Shown here one piece after another: positions 14,636 through 23,377 of a stretch of DNA of 39,337 nt (positions within the stretch are counted from its first letter, which is position 1; every line of letters starts with the position of its first letter). The DNA lies in the NCBI GenBank assembly GCA_017964005.1, contig JAGCSR010000004.1, positions 1 to 39,337 on the forward strand. Direction: 5' to 3'. Under the pieces are notes generated by a model. The model saw nothing but the letters and a program-made list of their open reading frames with translations, was not told the DNA's origin and did no database searches. The position numbers and the translations under genes are program-made. The DNA is from Clostridiales bacterium. Its GTDB lineage: Bacteria; Bacillota; Clostridia; Saccharofermentanales; Saccharofermentanaceae.

Positions 14636-16768
14636 TCATTCCTCGTCGCCGAACTTGATGGGGATATTAAGTTCGGCAACCCGATCGATCACTTCCTGCT
14701 GTTTTGCCTTGATCTCCGCTTCCCTCTTGAGTTCCATGTCTTTGGCAAGCTCTGCCTGATATCCTGATTCGCCGGTAAGAAAGAAGTGTTCGATGCCTTC
14801 CACTCTGTCCTTGACGGCAGCGGATACATCCCTGATGCCGGGCACGCTCCTTAAATTGATCATGAGCTTGTCGTCGCGGTTGTCAAAGACAGCATAAGCG
14901 CAGTCCCCGATAACTTCGAGCCTTGACCTGGACAGGCTCTGCCCGAGGTTGCCGCCGATGCCTTCGAGTATCGAGTTCCAGGTCCCGTTAAGATCCAGCT
15001 TCTCCGGTGAGATGTTGGGAGCTCTGACACCCTGTTTATTTGTCTGGACGATGAGTCCGCCGTTGTCGAAAGCGGCTGCCACATGTGACTGCCTCTGAAT
15101 ACCGGTGTCCTCTTCGGGAGCCTTGGTCTCTTCCTTGGCCTCGGGTTCCTCCGTAACTATGTCATCGAGGAAAGAATCCGACAGTCCCGCAAGCCCTGAA
15201 GAAGCAGGCTTATCCTCGTGCTTGGGGGCGGGAACTTCAGGCTTCTTCTCTTCCTTTTTGGAGGTGAAGAGGTTGAGCCTGTCGGCAAGACCAGAGACGG
15301 GTGAACTTGTTTCCGGTTTGCTCTCCTCTTTGTCTTCTTTCTTATCGAGCTGATCGAAAAGAGACAGGTTATCCGGTTCCTTGGGGCCTTCCGGCTCTTC
15401 GGGTTTTGCCGGTTCGATAACGACAGGGGGCTCTTCGGCCTTGACGGGTTCCTCTTTCTTCGCAGGCTCTTCGGCCTTTACGGGTTCTTCTGTTTTTGCA
15501 GGCTCTTCAGTCTTTACGGCTTCTTCCTTTTTCTCCGGCTCCTTGCTGTCGTCTTCTTTTGCCGAAGGGGTCAGCAGGACCTTCTTATCCGGAATGGTGA
15601 TATTCTTTGCCGCCTCAGCCTGGAGCTTGGTAAAATCCGGCATAGCCAGCGGCACCGGCTCCACCTTGGACTTCCTGCCGCAAAGCCTGATCATAAGGAT
15701 ATCGAAGTTGGCATCCATCGCGCCGGCTCTTCTCATATTGGCATTCTCGTCATAGAGATACTTTATGAATCCGGTCAATGTCTCGGCAGACACTTTATTG
15801 GCTACCGTGTACATCTGCCGGAGCACATCGGGAGAATACGCCAGATGCTTGGTCGGATCGGGGAGGACCCTGATCACCAGCAGATCCCTCATGTAATTTG
15901 CCAGGTCGGTGGTGAAGTGGACCAGGTCTCTTCCGGATCTGTGAAGTTCGGAGCAAAGCTCCAGAAGATCTTTCATGTTTCCGTCTATCAGAGCAGTACT
16001 CATCTTGTAGAGGAACTCGGTATCAACGACACCTACTACATCCTCCACATCCTTTACGGTGATCTGCCTGTTGCGTCCGTCGTTGATGACGGCCACCTGG
16101 TCCAGCATCGTGATGGCGTCACGGAGAGCTCCGTCAGCCAGCATGGCGAGTTTGAGAAGTGCCGCATCGTCTGCTTTGATCCCTTCGCCCTTGCATATGA
16201 TCTTAAGTCTTGAAGCTATAAGGTCAGGCAGGATCCTCTTGAATGAGAATCTCAGGCACCTTGATACGATGGTGTTGGGAACCTGGTGAAGTTCCGTTGT
16301 CGCGAAAATGAATATCGCATGGGCAGGCGGTTCCTCCAAAGTCTTGAGGAGGGCATTAAAACCTGCAGTCGAGATCATATGGACCTCGTCGATTATATAG
16401 ACCTTATAGCGGGATGTTGCGGGGGCGAAGCTTACCTCATCGCAGATCTTCCTGATGTTGTCGACACCGTTGTTGGAAGCACCGTCGATCTCGATGACGT
16501 CCATGCCTGTTCCGTCCAGGATCGCCTTGCAGGAAGCGCATTCGTTGCAGGGGTTGCCGTTGACGGGGTGCTGGCAGTTAACGGCCCTTGCGAAGACTCT
16601 GGCGATAGTGGTCTTACCGGTACCTCTCTGACCGCAGAACAGATATGCGTGTCCGATCTTGCCGGTCTTGACCGACTGCCTCAATGCGGCTATCGGAGCT
16701 TCCTGACCCACGATATCGTCGAAGACCTGAGGTCTGTATTTGGTATATAAAGCTACATATCTTTCCAT
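14636..16768 (-). CDS. dnaX: DNA polymerase III subunit tau/gamma
   Basis: A 710-residue clamp-loader ATPase. Start ATG 16768 is chosen because AAGGGG is 8 bases away; an in-frame GTG three codons upstream overlaps that site. Walker A is GQRGTGKT (46-53), a zinc module uses Cys65, Cys74, Cys77 and Cys80, Walker B is IIDEVH (Asp127-Glu128), and the sensor region is FIFATTELHQVPNTIVSRC. After about residue 370 the tau part is a low-complexity linker with tandem KAEEPAKKEEP-type repeats (DNA about 15380-15560), then a C-terminal domain. No convincing slippery heptamer plus structure for a gamma frameshift was found. The SRP RNA gene lies upstream, as in Bacillus. Confidence 0.96.
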   Translation of the reverse strand: MERYVALYTKYRPQVFDDIVGQEAPIAALRQSVKTGKIGHAYLFCGQRGTGKTTIARVFARAVNCQHPVNGNPCNECASCKAILDGTGMDVIEIDGASNNGVDNIRKICDEVSFAPATSRYKVYIIDEVHMISTAGFNALLKTLEEPPAHAIFIFATTELHQVPNTIVSRCLRFSFKRILPDLIASRLKIICKGEGIKADDAALLKLAMLADGALRDAITMLDQVAVINDGRNRQITVKDVEDVVGVVDTEFLYKMSTALIDGNMKDLLELCSELHRSGRDLVHFTTDLANYMRDLLVIRVLPDPTKHLAYSPDVLRQMYTVANKVSAETLTGFIKYLYDENANMRRAGAMDANFDILMIRLCGRKSKVEPVPLAMPDFTKLQAEAAKNITIPDKKVLLTPSAKEDDSKEPEKKEEAVKTEEPAKTEEPVKAEEPAKKEEPVKAEEPPVVIEPAKPEEPEGPKEPDNLSLFDQLDKKEDKEESKPETSSPVSGLADRLNLFTSKKEEKKPEVPAPKHEDKPASSGLAGLSDSFLDDIVTEEPEAKEETKAPEEDTGIQRQSHVAAAFDNGGLIVQTNKQGVRAPNISPEKLDLNGTWNSILEGIGGNLGQSLSRSRLEVIGDCAYAVFDNRDDKLMINLRSVPGIRDVSAAVKDRVEGIEHFFLTGESGYQAELAKDMELKREAEIKAKQQEVIDRVAELNIPIKFGDEE

Positions 16769-16825
16769 CGGAAACACCCCTTTGCGGTCATTACTTCTAA
16801 TATTATATAGAAAACTTCCCCCGAA

Positions 16826-16852
16826 AAATAAAAAAGTTCATCCCATTTGAAC
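16826..16852 (-). terminator. Terminator of the SRP RNA gene
   Basis: On the minus strand GTTCA and TGAAC (complements of 16848-16852 and 16836-16840) form a short stem followed by a T-rich run over 16826-16835. The upstream arm also belongs to the closing stem of the SRP RNA. Confidence 0.55.
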
Positions 16853-16975
16853 TACAGCCGGGCCAGGCACCCTCGCGGCACACATAAAGACCTCCTTATT
16901 GCTGCTTCCTTCCGGACCTGACAAGGTTCGAAGGCTCATGTTGCACGAGACCCGAACCGACTGCAGATCAAATGG
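16842..16975 (-). ncRNA. ffs: Small bacterial signal recognition particle RNA
   Basis: The minus strand carries the conserved domain IV signature GTCAGGTCCGGAAGGAAGCA (complement of about 16898-16917), with the GGAA tetraloop and the asymmetric loop bases that bind Ffh. The ends are set by a closing stem: CCATTTGATCTGCAG (complement of 16961-16975) pairs with CTGTAGTTCAAATGG (complement of 16843-16857) with few mismatches. The RNA of about 134 bases is the short type without an Alu domain. It lies upstream of dnaX in the Firmicutes order. The exact ends are inferred from the stem and from the promoter at 16991. Confidence 0.9.
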
Positions 16976-16990
16976 TATGAACAGACAAGA

Positions 16991-16999
16991 ATTATAACA
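16991..16999 (-). promoter_or_regulatory. Extended -10 promoter of the SRP RNA gene
   Basis: On the minus strand TGTTATAAT is a perfect -10 with the TGn extension. The transcript would start about 10 bases upstream of the SRP closing stem. No well-spaced -35 is visible. Confidence 0.6.
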
Positions 17000-17019
17000 C
17001 AATTTCGGAAAATGTGCGG

Positions 17020-18267
17020 TCAATAACAGCTGTCCAGGAAATCTTTGACATATCCTGCCAGTGTCTTGATGGCTTCGTTGCAGGCTTCATCATTGGCACC
17101 CTCCACATATATGGTAACGGTTGCAGGCTCGCGGTAATTGACTATCGCGACATCAAGATGAGAGCCCTGCTCCTGGTTGATGCCGTAGGAGTGGAATACC
17201 TGGGCGTTCTCGGGGAAGGCATTCTTTATGGGGCTTGTTACTTCAGAAGCATAGAGGTCGCAGATCAGCGGTTTATAGGTCGCTGTGTCGTTGATGGATC
17301 CGAAGTAGAGTTTCTTGGCATAAGATGACATGTCGGTGGCAGAGGTCCTGTACTTGCCTTTGTATTCTTTCTTATTGTAGTCAGTGTAGTAGCAGACCTT
17401 GTCGTAAGGCACTATGGCACCGTCTCCGATCCGGGCGGCGACATCTTCCAATCCTCCAAGGGCTTTGATCACTTCATCCAGGGCTATGGTGTCGTTATAT
17501 GTTACGGCATAGTTGATGAGGGTTCCCAGATAGAATTTTTTGCCCTGGGTGTAGTTTGCCGCAATGTAGGAAGACAGTTCGGCTCCCTTGCCTTCGTAGG
17601 TGTAGACTGACGTCGGAGAGACTGTTCCCGCGGCGATCCTCTCGTAGGCATATGTTGCGACGGGCATGGTGATGGCGCCGGCGGGAACGATTGGTTCGAT
17701 ATCGTTGATCCCTAAAGTCTCGCCGTTCTTCATGTTCTCGTAGCGGAAAGAGATCCTGTAGTCAGGGTGATCCGTGATAAACTTGTCGATCGAAGTCTTC
17801 ATGTTTTCGAGAAGAAGGGCGCGCTGTCCGAAAGATACTTTCTCGAAGTCGTGCCACTCCGTGAATATGACATCCGGTGAAGACGGTACAGGATCGGCTT
17901 CGTTGTTCTGGGTGGTGGCGGCAGTAGTCTCCGAAGAGGTTGTCTCTCCCGTCGTGGTCGTGGTCGCTATGATCGGAGCAAGAGGCGTGGTCTCTGTGGT
18001 CGTTGTCTCGACTGTTGTCGTTGTAGTCGTAGTGGTCTCTCTCGTAGGCCTGGTGTAAGACGTGACGGGATCAGTCGACGAAGTCGCGGCCCCGACCAGT
18101 TCCGGGAACGCGTTGCGGTAGAGATCCTGCATTGAAGCGACCGAAGAGATAAAGACGATGACGAACGTAACTGCCGCCGCCGCCGTCAGTATTATCAATG
18201 TCCGAAGGCGCCTCCCTGATCTTATGGAGGACGCCTTCTTCAGAAAAGTCGGATTCGGACGCTTCAT
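17020..18267 (-). CDS. Beta-lactamase-fold membrane protein with lost catalytic motifs
   Basis: A 415-residue protein: basic cytoplasmic start, one membrane helix (about 20-45), a Thr-rich extracellular linker, then a class A beta-lactamase-like domain from about residue 135. The three catalytic motifs align by context but are altered. Where SxxK is expected the sequence is PAGAITMP (Gly and Thr in place of Ser and Lys); where SDN is expected it is YNDT; where KTG is expected it is FHSYG. The surrounding fold signatures remain (INDIEPIVPAG, LDEVIKALGG, GSHLDVAIVNY). It should face outside the membrane as a binding or scaffold protein. The ATG at 18267 is chosen; a TTG two codons upstream is possible. 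It follows fhs by 9 bases and has no clear ribosome site, so coupling is likely. Confidence 0.7.
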   Translation of the reverse strand: MKRPNPTFLKKASSIRSGRRLRTLIILTAAAAVTFVIVFISSVASMQDLYRNAFPELVGAATSSTDPVTSYTRPTRETTTTTTTTVETTTTETTPLAPIIATTTTTGETTSSETTAATTQNNEADPVPSSPDVIFTEWHDFEKVSFGQRALLLENMKTSIDKFITDHPDYRISFRYENMKNGETLGINDIEPIVPAGAITMPVATYAYERIAAGTVSPTSVYTYEGKGAELSSYIAANYTQGKKFYLGTLINYAVTYNDTIALDEVIKALGGLEDVAARIGDGAIVPYDKVCYYTDYNKKEYKGKYRTSATDMSSYAKKLYFGSINDTATYKPLICDLYASEVTSPIKNAFPENAQVFHSYGINQEQGSHLDVAIVNYREPATVTIYVEGANDEACNEAIKTLAGYVKDFLDSCY

Positions 18268-18276
18268 GGCCAACTA

Positions 18277-19947
18277 TCAGAACAGTCCTTTGATGATGCC
18301 CTGCTCGTCGATGTCGATGTCGAGAGCCGCAGGGTGCTTGCCCAGGCCGGGCATGGTCATGATGGTTCCCGTCAGTACTACAAGGTAGCCTGCGCCGGAA
18401 GACAGCCATACGTCACGGACAGTGAGGGTGAAGCCCGAAGGATCGCCCAGTGCTTTCTGATCGTCAGACAGTGAGTATTGTGTCTTGGCGATGCAGACGG
18501 GGAGATTGCCGTAGCCTGCGGCTACGAACTCCTCGATCTTGGCCTTTGCCTCAGGGAGTATATTGACTTCGCCTGCGCCGTAGATGGTCTTGGCGACTTT
18601 GTTGATCTTCTCTTCGGGAGTGTCGTCGAGCTCATATACGAAGTGAGGTGTGTGGTCAGATTCTTCGATCTTGGACAGAACCTTCTCAGCCAGCTCTATG
18701 CCGCCGTCGCCGCCCTTGGCGAAGATCTCGGCGGGAGCGAATTCCGCGCCTTCAGCCTCACACAGCTCCTGCATGGCGGCAAGCTCTTCGTCGGTATCCG
18801 TAAGGAATCTGTTGGCAGCTACAACGGTAGGGATACCGTATGTGCGCATGTTCTCTATGTGCTTGCGGAGATTTGCAAAACCGATCTTAACAGCCTCGAC
18901 ATTGGGCTCGTTTAAGTTCTCTTTGGCGATGCCCGCATTATATTTAAGGGATCTTACCGTGGATACCAGGACTACGCAGTCAGGCCACAGACCTGCGGCG
19001 CGGCACTTGATGTCGAGGAATTTCTCGGCGCCTAAGTCTGCGCCGAATCCTGCCTCGGTAATGAGGATGTCGCTCATCTTAAGTCCTGCCTTGGTGGCGA
19101 TGACGGTGTTGCAGCCGTGAGAGATGTTGGCGAAAGGTCCGCCGTGAACGAATGCCGGAACGTGCTCCAGGGACTGAACGAGGTTAGGGCAGATAGCGTC
19201 CTTGAGGAGGACTGCCATTGCTCCTACGGCTCCGATGTCTGCTGCTGTCAGGATCTTGCCGTCCATATCGTAAGCGATGGCGATCCTGCCCAGACGGGCC
19301 TTAAGGTCTTCCATATCTGCCGCAAGGCAGAGGACTGCCATTACTTCGGATGCTGCGGTGATGTTGAAGATCTCGCTGCGGGTAACGCCGCTCATTCCGC
19401 CGCCGACACCTACGGTAACGTTGCGAAGGCATCTGTCGTTCATGTCAAGGCAGCGCTTCCATAAGATCCTGTCCTTGTCGATATTGAGTTCGTTCCCCTG
19501 GAAGATGTGGTTGTCGATCATGGCAGCCAGGAGATTGTTTGCAGCCGTGATGGCATGGAGGTCACCCGTGAAGTGAAGATTGATGTCTTCCATGGGGACG
19601 ACCTGGGAATATCCGCCGCCTGCGGCACCGCCCTTGATACCGAAAACGGGTCCTAGGGAAGGTTCTCTCAGCGCAAGCATGACCTTCTTGTCGATCTTGG
19701 CCAGGGCCTGTGCGAGACCAATGGAAATGGTGGTCTTGCCCTCGCCTGCGGGAGTGGGGTTCATTGCGGTAACGAGCACCAGCTTGCCGTTGGGGTTGCC
19801 TGCCCTCTTATTAATGGCAGACAAAGGTACTTTGGCCTTGTATTTGCCGTAAGCTTCCAATTCACTCTCTTCCAGTCCGATCTTCTCAGCGATCTTAACT
19901 ACCGGTTCCAGCTTTGCCCCTGTTGCGATCTCGATGTCCGTCAGCAT
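18277..19947 (-). CDS. fhs: Formate-tetrahydrofolate ligase
   Basis: A 556-residue enzyme of normal length. The ATP-binding loop is TPAGEGKTT (65-73). Other family blocks are [40 protein letters not shown] and [20 protein letters not shown]. It makes 10-formyl-tetrahydrofolate from formate, tetrahydrofolate and ATP, feeding purine synthesis or one-carbon flow in anaerobes. GGGAGG precedes the ATG. An extended -10 (TGTTATAAT) lies about 90 bases upstream. No tetrahydrofolate riboswitch was recognised in the leader. Confidence 0.97.
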   Translation of the reverse strand: MLTDIEIATGAKLEPVVKIAEKIGLEESELEAYGKYKAKVPLSAINKRAGNPNGKLVLVTAMNPTPAGEGKTTISIGLAQALAKIDKKVMLALREPSLGPVFGIKGGAAGGGYSQVVPMEDINLHFTGDLHAITAANNLLAAMIDNHIFQGNELNIDKDRILWKRCLDMNDRCLRNVTVGVGGGMSGVTRSEIFNITAASEVMAVLCLAADMEDLKARLGRIAIAYDMDGKILTAADIGAVGAMAVLLKDAICPNLVQSLEHVPAFVHGGPFANISHGCNTVIATKAGLKMSDILITEAGFGADLGAEKFLDIKCRAAGLWPDCVVLVSTVRSLKYNAGIAKENLNEPNVEAVKIGFANLRKHIENMRTYGIPTVVAANRFLTDTDEELAAMQELCEAEGAEFAPAEIFAKGGDGGIELAEKVLSKIEESDHTPHFVYELDDTPEEKINKVAKTIYGAGEVNILPEAKAKIEEFVAAGYGNLPVCIAKTQYSLSDDQKALGDPSGFTLTVRDVWLSSGAGYLVVLTGTIMTMPGLGKHPAALDIDIDEQGIIKGLF

Positions 19948-20034
19948 AGTAACCTCCCGTTATGTGTCTTTGTTGTTTTGCCGGTCTGCTTTTTCGGGGA
20001 ACACCCATATTTAATTAGAGGTGCTCAGAATGTC

Positions 20035-20043
20035 ATTATAACA
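20035..20043 (-). promoter_or_regulatory. Extended -10 promoter for fhs
   Basis: TGTTATAAT on the minus strand gives a leader of roughly 80 bases before the fhs ATG. No matching -35 was seen. The same nine bases occur in the SRP RNA promoter. Confidence 0.55.
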
Positions 20044-20081
20044 CAGGAGGCAATGTCGATTCGCACAATACATATACAACA

Positions 20082-20122
20082 TTTTGTCTAATGTTGACAA
20101 AAGAACACAACATATAGTGTTC
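20082..20122 (+). promoter_or_regulatory. Two adjacent inverted repeats upstream of the veg promoter
   Basis: TTTTGTC (20082-20088) and GACAAAA (20096-20102) form a 7+7 inverted repeat. It is followed without a gap by GAACAC (20103-20108) and GTGTTC (20117-20122). The second pair ends 5 bases before the -35 box of veg. They could be operators for veg or for the divergent fhs. Confidence 0.4.
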
Positions 20123-20126
20123 GCAA

Positions 20127-20155
20127 TTGACAAACAGCCATACGGATGTTACAGT
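20127..20155 (+). promoter_or_regulatory. Vegetative promoter of veg
   Basis: A perfect -35 TTGACA (20127-20132), a 17-base spacer and TACAGT (20150-20155). It lies about 70 bases before the veg start codon. Confidence 0.75.
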
Positions 20156-20223
20156 AATTTCGGTTCGATTTATTTTCTTTTGGGGGAATGAAGTCGATAC
20201 ACCCCACATCCGGGAGGCAAATA

Positions 20224-20508
20224 ATGATTATCAGTTCTGATTTGGCTAAGTGCAGGGAGAAGTTTGAGGAGCTCAAGGGGAGAAGGATCATCTGCAAGAC
20301 AAACGGCGGCCGTAAGAGGATCATCACTTATGTAGGCGTAGTCGAGAATTGTTACCCCAATGTATTCACCGTTCTTTGCGATAACCACAAGGGCAAGAAG
20401 GTCGTAGTAAGCTTCAGCTATGTTGATGTCCTTACAAGGACCGTAAGAGTCGGAGTTATCGCCGAATCCGAAGATCAGTCTGTCGAGTTGGCACAGGCTG
20501 CAGGTTGA
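20224..20508 (+). CDS. veg: Veg family protein
   Basis: A 94-residue protein. ATG 20224 is chosen because GGGAGG lies 7 bases upstream and because family members begin near this point; the open frame extends 12 codons further. The conserved block GGRKRIITYVGVVENCYPNV followed by FTV and SFSYVDVLTRTV is the Veg (DUF1021) signature. In Bacillus Veg stimulates biofilm matrix genes by an unclear route. The Firmicutes order often has veg near 16S methyltransferase genes; here it stands divergent from fhs with its own strong promoter. Confidence 0.92.
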   Translation: MIISSDLAKCREKFEELKGRRIICKTNGGRKRIITYVGVVENCYPNVFTVLCDNHKGKKVVVSFSYVDVLTRTVRVGVIAESEDQSVELAQAAG

Positions 20509-20591
20509 TAAGAACGATCTGACTTTAACTGAACGAAGAGGAGTTGTCCGAGGCAGGACCTTAAGGGTCCCGAGCTGTTCGTGACACTCTT

Positions 20592-20633
20592 TTTTGTTGC
20601 CTTTTCCGGCAATGATCCCAAAAGGCAACAAAA
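20592..20633 (+). terminator. Long hairpin downstream of veg
   Basis: TTTTGTTGCCTTTT (20592-20605) and AAAAGGCAACAAAA (20620-20633) pair perfectly over 14 bp with a 14-base loop. The tail is CCCTTTTCTT rather than a clean T-run, so termination is likely but not certain. Confidence 0.55.
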
Positions 20634-20744
20634 TCCCTTTTCTTCTTGAATATTTTTATATATTTAATGTTACAATCTACGTATGCCCCGCAATTTGCGG
20701 CAATATTTGTTGCGGCATAATCTATACAACCGGGAGGGTATGGT

Positions 20745-23312
20745 ATGGAGTATTTGGCTGACAGATCCGAGGAGATGACAGAACTCGAGAGCAGCAACAT
20801 GAACAGGGTTAGGAACCTTGCTTCAGAATGCGCCGTTCTGCTCGAGAATGACGGCACTCTGCCTATCGCATCGCCTTGCAGCGTTGCCCTCTACGGTACG
20901 GGTGCAAGATATACCGTCAAGGGCGGAACCGGTTCGGGGGATGTTAATTCCAGATTTGAAGTGTCCATCGAGGAAGGTCTTGAGGCCGCAGGCGTCGTTA
21001 TCACGACAAAAGGCTGGCTTGACCGCTATGACGAAGCCAAGAACAAACACTTTGAAGAATATACCGCAATGGTGGAAAAGTATGCCGAGGACAACGGGAT
21101 AGTATTGTCGAATGCATACTTTAATTTCCCTTACAGGCTGCCGGATCCTGTCAATGTGACTCCGGAAGATATAGCCGCGTCGGCAACGGATATGGCCATC
21201 ATGGTTATCACCCGCAATTCCGGCGAGGGAGCCGACCGTAAGAACGAAGAAGGCGACTACAAGCTTTCCGGGGAAGAGATCAATATGCTCGAAGTCCTGA
21301 GGGCTTCTTATCCCAAGCTCATAGTCCTGCTTAATGTGGGCGGCGTTATCGACACCACTGAACTTAAGGATTGCGGAGTAAATTCCCTCCTTCTTATCAG
21401 CCAGACCGGCAATATTACGGGACACATCGCGGCTGATCTTGTTGTCGGCAAGACCGTTCCGTCAGGCAAGCTTACGTCCACATGGGCCGGTGACTACGAC
21501 AAATACCCGACATCGGCAACTTTCAATACCGACAGACACGAGGAGTTCTATCTTGAGGGACTCTATGTGGGCTACAGATATTTCGATTCCTTCGGCGTGG
21601 AGCCCGACTATCCCTTCGGATTCGGCAGGTCCTATACGACATTCGATGTATCCGTTGCGGATGTCATCTGCGAGGGATCCAGGATCAAGGCAGTCGTAAA
21701 TGTTACCAACACGGGAGACAGGTTCCCCGGCAAGGAAGTCATTCAGATCTACTGTTCGGCTCCCGGAACAAGGATCGACAGGCCTTATCAGGAACTTATA
21801 TGTTTTGCCAAGACCGGACTGATAATGCCCGGCGACACCGAGCAGGTTACACTGTTCTTCAAGGCGTCTGATCTTGCATGTTACGATGAGGAATCGTTCT
21901 GCAATGTCATCTGTGAAGGCGATTACTATATCCGTATCGGTACTTCATCCCGCGACACGAAGATAGAGGCTGTCGTCAATATCCCCGCGGATATCAAGAC
22001 CCGTGTAATGAGGGATATACTGAACGATGACCGCGATATAGACCTGACTCCCGTAACGAATCCGGGATACGGCGATCAGGTAAACGAGCTTAAGGATTCT
22101 CAGGAACTCCTTACTGCAAGGCAGCTTGCGGTAGATCCCAGATATGTAAGGTGCGAGAAGATCCTTTATAACGGTGTCCGCGACACATATGACAACTACA
22201 GGGAGATCGACACGGTAACACTGACGGATGTCATGGCACATTCTGCCGGCATGATCGAGCTTGTCGGTGACATGTCCGATACCGAACTTGCGACTTTGTG
22301 CGTCGGCAATTTCGACAGAGGAGATATAGACGAAGATTCCGTATGGGCGGCATCCAAGACTGTTCCCGGCGCGGCTGCGGAGTCCGCTGACTGCTTCTAC
22401 AGGAAGCGCAGGATCCCTCCCATGGTCCTTGCTGACGGTCCTGCCGGATTAAGACTCCAGCCTCACTTCAAGACAACTCCCGACGGACAGCTCCTGCCGG
22501 GCGGCGAGATATTCAATCTTGCCAGGACTCCGTTCCCGGAAGACACTCCGGAAGACGCTATAGATTATTATCAGTACTGCACGGCCATTCCGGTCGCTAC
22601 TGCCATAGCCCAGTCCTGGAACGAGACCCTGGCTCAGAGCCTGGGTGATATCGTCGGGTACGAGTGTGAGAAGTACGGTGTAAACCTCTGGCTTGCTCCG
22701 GGCATGAATATCCACAGGGACCCTCTGTGCGGAAGGAACTTCGAGTATTTCTCCGAGGATCCCCTCCTTACAGGCAAGATGGCGGCAGGGGAGACCCGCG
22801 GTGTTCAGAACCATTCCGGTGTTGCCGTTACGATCAAGCACTTTTGCTGCAACAACCGTGAGACCAACAGGATGTTCAATAATTCACATGTACCCGTAAG
22901 GGCTTTGCGTGACATATACCTCAAAGGTTTTGAGATCTGCGTCGACGAGGCCAAGCCTTTGGCGGTAATGACATCCTACAATCTCCTTAACGGTGTTCAC
23001 ACGGCAGCAAACTATGAACTTATCCAGAACGTCCTCCGTGACGAGTTCGGATTCGAAGGTGTCGTCATGACCGACTGGTTCTCATCATTCCCTGTTGAGG
23101 ATATGAGGAATATGGGCGAAGGTCTTGATGCCATCTATCCCGAGGCTGTAAGCCACATGTGCGTTTATGCCGGCTGTGACTGGCAGATGCCGGGATGCCA
23201 GGCCAATATCGACGATATCGTCCATTCTGTTGCTCAGGGAAGGCTGTCCCGCGGAGACCTGCAGAACTGTGCCCTGAACATCATAAGATTTATGTTGAAG
23301 ATCATGGAGTGA
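20745..23312 (+). CDS. Glycoside hydrolase family 3 with permuted domains (beta-glucosidase type)
   Basis: An 855-residue cytoplasmic GH3 enzyme without a signal peptide. The domain order is reversed from the common one. The GH3 C-terminal sandwich comes first (VLLENDGTLPI near residue 31, AIMVITRNSGEGADR, LVVGKTVPSGKLTSTWAG), then a fibronectin-III-like domain (YPFGFGRSYTTFD, about 290-390). The TIM barrel is last (LADGPAGLRLQP near 563, APGMNIHRDPLCGRNFEYFS, VTIKHFCCNNRETNR). The nucleophile is Asp777 in VVMTDWF. This arrangement is known from beta-glucosidases of Ruminococcus albus and Butyrivibrio. It probably cleaves imported oligosaccharides. GGGAGG precedes the ATG. A terminator follows at 23345. 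Confidence 0.92.
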   Translation: MEYLADRSEEMTELESSNMNRVRNLASECAVLLENDGTLPIASPCSVALYGTGARYTVKGGTGSGDVNSRFEVSIEEGLEAAGVVITTKGWLDRYDEAKNKHFEEYTAMVEKYAEDNGIVLSNAYFNFPYRLPDPVNVTPEDIAASATDMAIMVITRNSGEGADRKNEEGDYKLSGEEINMLEVLRASYPKLIVLLNVGGVIDTTELKDCGVNSLLLISQTGNITGHIAADLVVGKTVPSGKLTSTWAGDYDKYPTSATFNTDRHEEFYLEGLYVGYRYFDSFGVEPDYPFGFGRSYTTFDVSVADVICEGSRIKAVVNVTNTGDRFPGKEVIQIYCSAPGTRIDRPYQELICFAKTGLIMPGDTEQVTLFFKASDLACYDEESFCNVICEGDYYIRIGTSSRDTKIEAVVNIPADIKTRVMRDILNDDRDIDLTPVTNPGYGDQVNELKDSQELLTARQLAVDPRYVRCEKILYNGVRDTYDNYREIDTVTLTDVMAHSAGMIELVGDMSDTELATLCVGNFDRGDIDEDSVWAASKTVPGAAAESADCFYRKRRIPPMVLADGPAGLRLQPHFKTTPDGQLLPGGEIFNLARTPFPEDTPEDAIDYYQYCTAIPVATAIAQSWNETLAQSLGDIVGYECEKYGVNLWLAPGMNIHRDPLCGRNFEYFSEDPLLTGKMAAGETRGVQNHSGVAVTIKHFCCNNRETNRMFNNSHVPVRALRDIYLKGFEICVDEAKPLAVMTSYNLLNGVHTAANYELIQNVLRDEFGFEGVVMTDWFSSFPVEDMRNMGEGLDAIYPEAVSHMCVYAGCDWQMPGCQANIDDIVHSVAQGRLSRGDLQNCALNIIRFMLKIME

Positions 23313-23344
23313 CAGATAGTCCTTCTAAGTAGTTCACTCGCAGG

Positions 23345-23374
23345 ACCGCTCACGGGAATACCGTGGGCGGTTTT
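23345..23374 (+). terminator. Terminator of the GH3 gene
   Basis: ACCGCTCACGG (23345-23355) and CCGTGGGCGGT (23361-23371) form an 11-bp stem with one wobble and loop GAATA, followed by TTTT. It lies between the convergent GH3 and pseudouridine synthase genes. Confidence 0.8.
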
Positions 23375-23377
23375 GTC

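Noticed and set aside
15240..15560. A-rich runs in dnaX that could act as slippery sites for a gamma frameshift
   Set aside because: The runs (for example AAAAAG after TCC or GAG) lack a good heptamer and I saw no supporting downstream structure or Shine-Dalgarno-like stimulator.
15380..15560. Tandem repeat of Glu-Pro-Lys codons considered as a separate repeat element
   Set aside because: It is a low-complexity linker inside the tau part of DnaX and common in this protein.
16838..17023. Minus-strand open frame of 61 codons
   Set aside because: It covers the SRP RNA gene and has no protein-like features.
19948..20034. Tetrahydrofolate riboswitch in the fhs leader
   Set aside because: The conserved cores and pseudoknot of the known class were not found in the 80-base leader.
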